Shown here piece by piece: positions 5,077 through 8,482 of a stretch of 8,482 nt of DNA. Every line of letters starts with the position of its first letter. Positions within the stretch are counted from its first letter, which is position 1. This DNA is from Fibrobacter sp. UBA1765 (GTDB lineage: Bacteria; Fibrobacterota; Fibrobacteria; Fibrobacterales; Fibrobacteraceae), in contig DCGZ01000037.1 in assembly GCA_002314675.1 (NCBI GenBank), positions 1 through 8,482 on the forward strand. Direction: 5' to 3'. Below the pieces are notes generated by a model. The model made no database searches, was not told the origin of the DNA, and saw only the letters and a program-made list of their open reading frames with translations. Both the position numbers and the translations under genes were made by a program.

Positions 5077-6936
5077 ATGGCAGTAAAATACGACGAAAGT
5101 AACATTAAGACACTAGACTGGTACGAACACATTCGCATGCGTCCAGGCATGTATATCGGCAAGCTCGGCGATGGCCAGAGCCCCGACGATGGCATTTATG
5201 TGCTCGCAAAAGAAGTTATCGACAACTCCATTGACGAATTTGCAATGGGAGCCGGTAAAAAGATTGAAATCAAGATGGAAGACCATTCCTGCCGCGTTCG
5301 CGACTACGGTCGCGGCATCCCGCTCGAAAAGGTGATTGACTGCGTTAGCAAAATGAACACAGGCGGTAAGTACGATTCCGAGGCATTCCAGAAATCAGTC
5401 GGTATGAACGGTGTCGGTACAAAGGCAGTGAATGCGCTTTCTACAATATTCGTTGTTCGCAGTATCCGTGACGGCAAGGTCAAAAAGGCAGAATTTAGCA
5501 AGGGCATTCTTGTAAAGGACTACCCTATCACTTCGACTACCGAAAAGAACGGTACCGAAATCTACTTTGAACCGGATAACGACCTGTTCAAGAATTTCAG
5601 ATTCCTCCCGGCATACATGGAAGAAAAAATCTGGAATTACGCCTACTTGAATACAGGACTTTCCCTTGTCATGAATGACAAGACCTACGTTAGCCCAAAC
5701 GGTCTTTTGGACTTGCTCAAGAGCCGTGTAGACGAAACGATCCGCTATGACGTTATCCACTGCAAGAGCAAGGATATCGAATTTGCGATTACGCATTCCA
5801 ACATGGAAGGCGAACACTACTTTAGCTTTGTGAACGGCCAGCACACAACGCAGGGCGGTACACACCAGGCAGCATTCCGCGAAGGTATTGTAAAAGGCGC
5901 TCGCGACCACTTTAAAAAGGAATTCGACGCAAGCGACGTTCGCAACTGCATTATCGGTGCGATTTCTGTCCGCATCCAGGAACCTGTCTTTGAATCCCAG
6001 ACCAAGACAAAGCTCGGCAGCACGACTACAGCTCCAAATGGCCCGGCACTGCGCTCCTGGATTGTAGACTTCGTTTCTAAGGAAATGGACAACTACCTCC
6101 ACAAGAACGAAGAAACTGCAAAAAAACTTTTAGACCGCATTAACCAGAACGAAAAGCTCCGCAAGGAACTTGCCGGCGTTAAAAAGCTCGCTAACGAGCG
6201 CGCCAAAAAAGCTAGCATCAACAACTCGAAGCTTACCGACTGTTCCGTTCACTTGACCGATGTCAAGAACCCGCTCCACAAGGAAACAATGATATTCCTT
6301 ACGGAAGGTAACTCTGCATCCAGTTCCGTGAAGGGTGCACGCAATCCAAAGACGCAAGCCGTGTTCAGCTTGCGCGGTAAGCCAAAGAACTCCTTTGGCC
6401 TAAGCAAAAAGCTTGTTTACGAAAACGAAGAAATGAACCTGCTCCAAGCTGCGCTCGACATTGAAAACGGTATCGAAGACTTGCGCTACGACAAGGTCAT
6501 TATCGCAACCGATGCTGATGTGGACGGTATGCACATCAGGCTTTTGCTCATGACATTCTTCTTGCAGTTCTTCCCAGAACTTGTAGAGCAAAAGCACCTT
6601 TATATTCTTGTAACGCCGCTCTTCCGCGTGCGTCAAAAGCAGGGCAACAAGTACGACACCCGCTTCTGCTATGACGAGGCTGAACGCGACCGTGCGATTG
6701 AAGAACTTTCAAAGCACAAGGGCGAAGTCGAAATTACACGATTCAAAGGTCTTGGCGAAGTGAACGTAGATGAATTCAAGTCCTTTATTGACGAAAATAT
6801 GAGGCTTGAAAGCGTAACCATGCCGCCAGACGCTTCGCTTGGCAAGATGCTTGAATATTACATGGGCCAAAACACCCAGAATCGTCAAGACTACATCGTA
6901 AAGAACCTTAGAACAGAAGCAGTTGAAGAACTTTAG
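5077..6936 (+). CDS. parE: DNA topoisomerase IV subunit B (ParE)
   Basis: This 619-residue ATPase and TOPRIM subunit pairs with ParC to decatenate daughter chromosomes using ATP. In order: RMRPGMYIG (20-28); GHKL ATPase residues Glu46 and Asn50 in KEVIDNSIDEF; DYGRGIP (76-82); the ATP lid VGMNGVGTK (108-116); QTKTKLG (308-314) with the gamma-phosphate lysine Lys310; TOPRIM EGNSA (410-414); LRGK (432-435); DADVDG (479-484) with the metal-binding aspartates; and FKGLGE (556-561). The length and the FSLRGKP wording match Bacteroidetes-type ParE rather than the much longer gyrase B of E. coli. I chose the ATG at 5077, whose MAVKYDESN start fits the family. An in-frame TTG at 5041 would add 12 unlikely residues. 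The Shine-Dalgarno is weak. EGNSA has Asn where EGDSA is usual. parC follows after 60 bases. Confidence 0.96.
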   Translation: MAVKYDESNIKTLDWYEHIRMRPGMYIGKLGDGQSPDDGIYVLAKEVIDNSIDEFAMGAGKKIEIKMEDHSCRVRDYGRGIPLEKVIDCVSKMNTGGKYDSEAFQKSVGMNGVGTKAVNALSTIFVVRSIRDGKVKKAEFSKGILVKDYPITSTTEKNGTEIYFEPDNDLFKNFRFLPAYMEEKIWNYAYLNTGLSLVMNDKTYVSPNGLLDLLKSRVDETIRYDVIHCKSKDIEFAITHSNMEGEHYFSFVNGQHTTQGGTHQAAFREGIVKGARDHFKKEFDASDVRNCIIGAISVRIQEPVFESQTKTKLGSTTTAPNGPALRSWIVDFVSKEMDNYLHKNEETAKKLLDRINQNEKLRKELAGVKKLANERAKKASINNSKLTDCSVHLTDVKNPLHKETMIFLTEGNSASSSVKGARNPKTQAVFSLRGKPKNSFGLSKKLVYENEEMNLLQAALDIENGIEDLRYDKVIIATDADVDGMHIRLLLMTFFLQFFPELVEQKHLYILVTPLFRVRQKQGNKYDTRFCYDEAERDRAIEELSKHKGEVEITRFKGLGEVNVDEFKSFIDENMRLESVTMPPDASLGKMLEYYMGQNTQNRQDYIVKNLRTEAVEEL

Positions 6937-6956
6937 TTTAGACAGTAAAATTCAAT

Positions 6957-6991
6957 TTTCTAGCCCCTAGATCCTAGGCCCTAGACCCTAA
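6957..6991. repeat. Heptad array C (five NNNCTAG-like units)
   Basis: Five 7-base units end in CTAG, CTAG, CTAG, CTAG and CTAA, with stop triplets starting at 6961, 6968, 6975, 6982 and 6989. Units two to five share the core CCTA. The array fills most of the 60-base parE-parC gap and ends five bases before the parC ATG, within the expected ribosome footprint. Confidence 0.85.
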
Positions 6992-6996
6992 TTATT

Positions 6997-8482
6997 ATGG
7001 ACGAACAAAATACACTTGGACTTTCTAATGTAAACCACCTGGAAAAGCTCTTCAACAGCTATTTTCTGGATTACGCAAGCTATGTAATTCTTGACCGTGC
7101 AGTCCCTTACTTTGAAGACGGCCTTAAGCCTGTACAACGTCGTATTTTGCACACGATGTTCAAGACAAATGACGGCAAGTACCACAAGGTTGCAGGTATT
7201 GTCGGCGACACCATGCACTTTCATCCGCATGGCGATGCTTCTATCTATACAGCGCTTGTAAACCTTGGTCAAAAGAACCTGCTTATCGATACCCAGGGTA
7301 GCTGGGGTAACCCGATTACCGGCGATGAAGCTGCTGCAGGCCGTTACATTGAAGGCCGCCTTACAGAATTCGCCCTTGACGTTCTCTTTAACCCAGAAAC
7401 AACGGAATGGATTCCTAACTACGATGGCACGGAACAGGAACCGGTCATGCTCCCGGCAAAGTTCCCGCTCTTGCTTGCGCAAGGCGTAGATGGCATTGCG
7501 GTCGGCCTTTCTACAACCGTTCTGCCACACAACTTCAGGGAACTTTGCGAAGCAAGCATTGCATACCTTAAGGGCAAAAAGTTCGAGCTTTACCCGGACT
7601 TTGCAAATGGCGGCTTGATTGATGTTTCTGAATACCAGGACGGTGCTCGCGGTGGCCGCCTAAAGGTTCGCGCCCGTATCGAGAAGGTTGACCAAAAGAC
7701 TCTTTCGATCAAGGAAATTCCATACGGCACAACAGCAATTACACTTCAAAAGTCCATTGTTGCCGCTAACGACAAGGGCAAAATCAAGATCAAGAATGTT
7801 ACCGACCATACCGCAGCAGACGTCGAAATCTTGATTCACCTTTTGCCGGGCAGCGACCCGCAAAAGACCATCGATGCGCTTTACGCATTTACGGACTGCC
7901 AGGTTTCACTTGCAGCAAATTCCTGCGTGATTGTCGACAAAAAGCCTAAGTTCCTAAATACTACAGAAATCTTGAAACTTAGCGTCGACCATACAAAGCA
8001 CTTGCTTGAATGGGAGCTCAACAACGAGCTTTCCCACTTGGAACAGCGCTGGCACATGACAAGCCTTGAAAAGATCTTTATCGTGAACAAGGTTTACGAA
8101 GTCATCAAGAAGGCACACGACAAGGAAGAAATGGTCGAACTCATTTCTAACGGTCTTAAGCCATTCATCAAGGGGCTCCGTCGCGAAGTAACACGAGAAG
8201 AAATCTTAAAGCTTGGCGAAATCCCGATGCGCCGCATGGCCCTTTACGAAAGCGAAAAGGCTGACAAGCTTCTCGTTGAAATTGACGAAAAGATTGCAAC
8301 TGTACACTACAACTTGGAACACCTCGTCGACTACACAATCACCCACTTCAAGAACATCTTGAAAAAGTATGGTGAGGGCCGCGAACGCAAGACAGAAATT
8401 GCAACATTTGAACAGGTTAGCGCCGTACACGTTGCTATTGCAAACCAGAAGCTTTACGTGAACCGCAAGGAAGGCTTCCTTG
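6997..8482 (+). CDS. parC: DNA topoisomerase IV subunit A (ParC), 3' end beyond window
   Basis: This is the DNA-cleaving and rejoining subunit of topoisomerase IV. The frame is open from ATG 6997 to the right edge, 495 codons. Landmarks: EDGLKPVQRRIL (about 43-54); HPHGD (76-80); the catalytic Arg116-Tyr117 in AAAGRYIEGRL (112-122); NYDGTEQEPVMLP (about 141-153); FPLLLAQGVDGIAVGLS (about 156-172); the tower and coiled-coil region with LEQRWH (about 348-353); and a long helix ending in GEGRERKTEI (about 455-464). The wording matches Bacteroidetes ParC closely, and the parE neighbour supports ParC over GyrA. The positions matching E. coli GyrA Ser83 and Asp87 are Ala81 and Thr85. No Shine-Dalgarno is present. 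It is likely cotranscribed with parE. Confidence 0.95.
   Translation, partial: MDEQNTLGLSNVNHLEKLFNSYFLDYASYVILDRAVPYFEDGLKPVQRRILHTMFKTNDGKYHKVAGIVGDTMHFHPHGDASIYTALVNLGQKNLLIDTQGSWGNPITGDEAAAGRYIEGRLTEFALDVLFNPETTEWIPNYDGTEQEPVMLPAKFPLLLAQGVDGIAVGLSTTVLPHNFRELCEASIAYLKGKKFELYPDFANGGLIDVSEYQDGARGGRLKVRARIEKVDQKTLSIKEIPYGTTAITLQKSIVAANDKGKIKIKNVTDHTAADVEILIHLLPGSDPQKTIDALYAFTDCQVSLAANSCVIVDKKPKFLNTTEILKLSVDHTKHLLEWELNNELSHLEQRWHMTSLEKIFIVNKVYEVIKKAHDKEEMVELISNGLKPFIKGLRREVTREEILKLGEIPMRRMALYESEKADKLLVEIDEKIATVHYNLEHLVDYTITHFKNILKKYGEGRERKTEIATFEQVSAVHVAIANQKLYVNRKEGFL

Noticed and set aside
5395..6102. A 235-codon frame antisense to parE
   Set aside because: parE is clearly coding through this whole stretch, and the antisense product resembles no family.
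6964..6991. Resemblance of CCCTAG/CCCTAA units to telomere repeats
   Set aside because: Only four variable units occur inside a bacterial operon-like gap. The likeness is incidental to the YTAR heptad pattern.

Overview
The window reads as chromosomal core-plus-accessory DNA from a bacterium of the Fibrobacteres-Chlorobi-Bacteroidetes group, and Fibrobacter is my best guess. The ParE and ParC proteins look like the Bacteroidetes-type topoisomerase IV pair. The phosphoglycerate kinase is of the long, eukaryote-like type. Five of six gene starts lack a convincing Shine-Dalgarno sequence. The genus assignment is inference; no rRNA or other marker is present.

Layout. Bases 1-1501 (minus) hold the first 500 codons of a gene that runs off the left edge. 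It fuses a complete Gfo/Idh/MocA-type NAD(P) oxidoreductase directly to a TolB-like beta-propeller, and is the most unusual gene here. Bases 1502-1809 are a spacer with repeated TAGTAC motifs, a dyad, a nine-C tract and the pgk terminator. Bases 1810-3066 (minus) are pgk. Bases 3190-3729 (minus) encode an AT-rich, unrecognised 179-residue protein. After a divergent spacer, 3895-4785 (plus) encodes a YhcC/YtqA-type radical SAM protein followed by a good intrinsic terminator. Bases 5077-6936 (plus) are parE, and 6997-8482 (plus) is the start of parC, which runs off the right edge.

The genes are not one pathway. pgk is central glycolysis. parE and parC are the two halves of topoisomerase IV and are probably cotranscribed. 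The radical SAM protein is probably a tRNA-modification or related enzyme. The fusion protein is probably carbohydrate-related. The non-coding DNA is notable: four spacers carry arrays with a 7-base period whose units end in (C/T)TA(G/A). Because 7 is not a multiple of 3 and YTAR is its own reverse-complement class, such an array can place stop codons in several or all frames on both strands, just upstream of gene starts. I saw no tRNA, rRNA, CRISPR, insertion sequence or phage gene.
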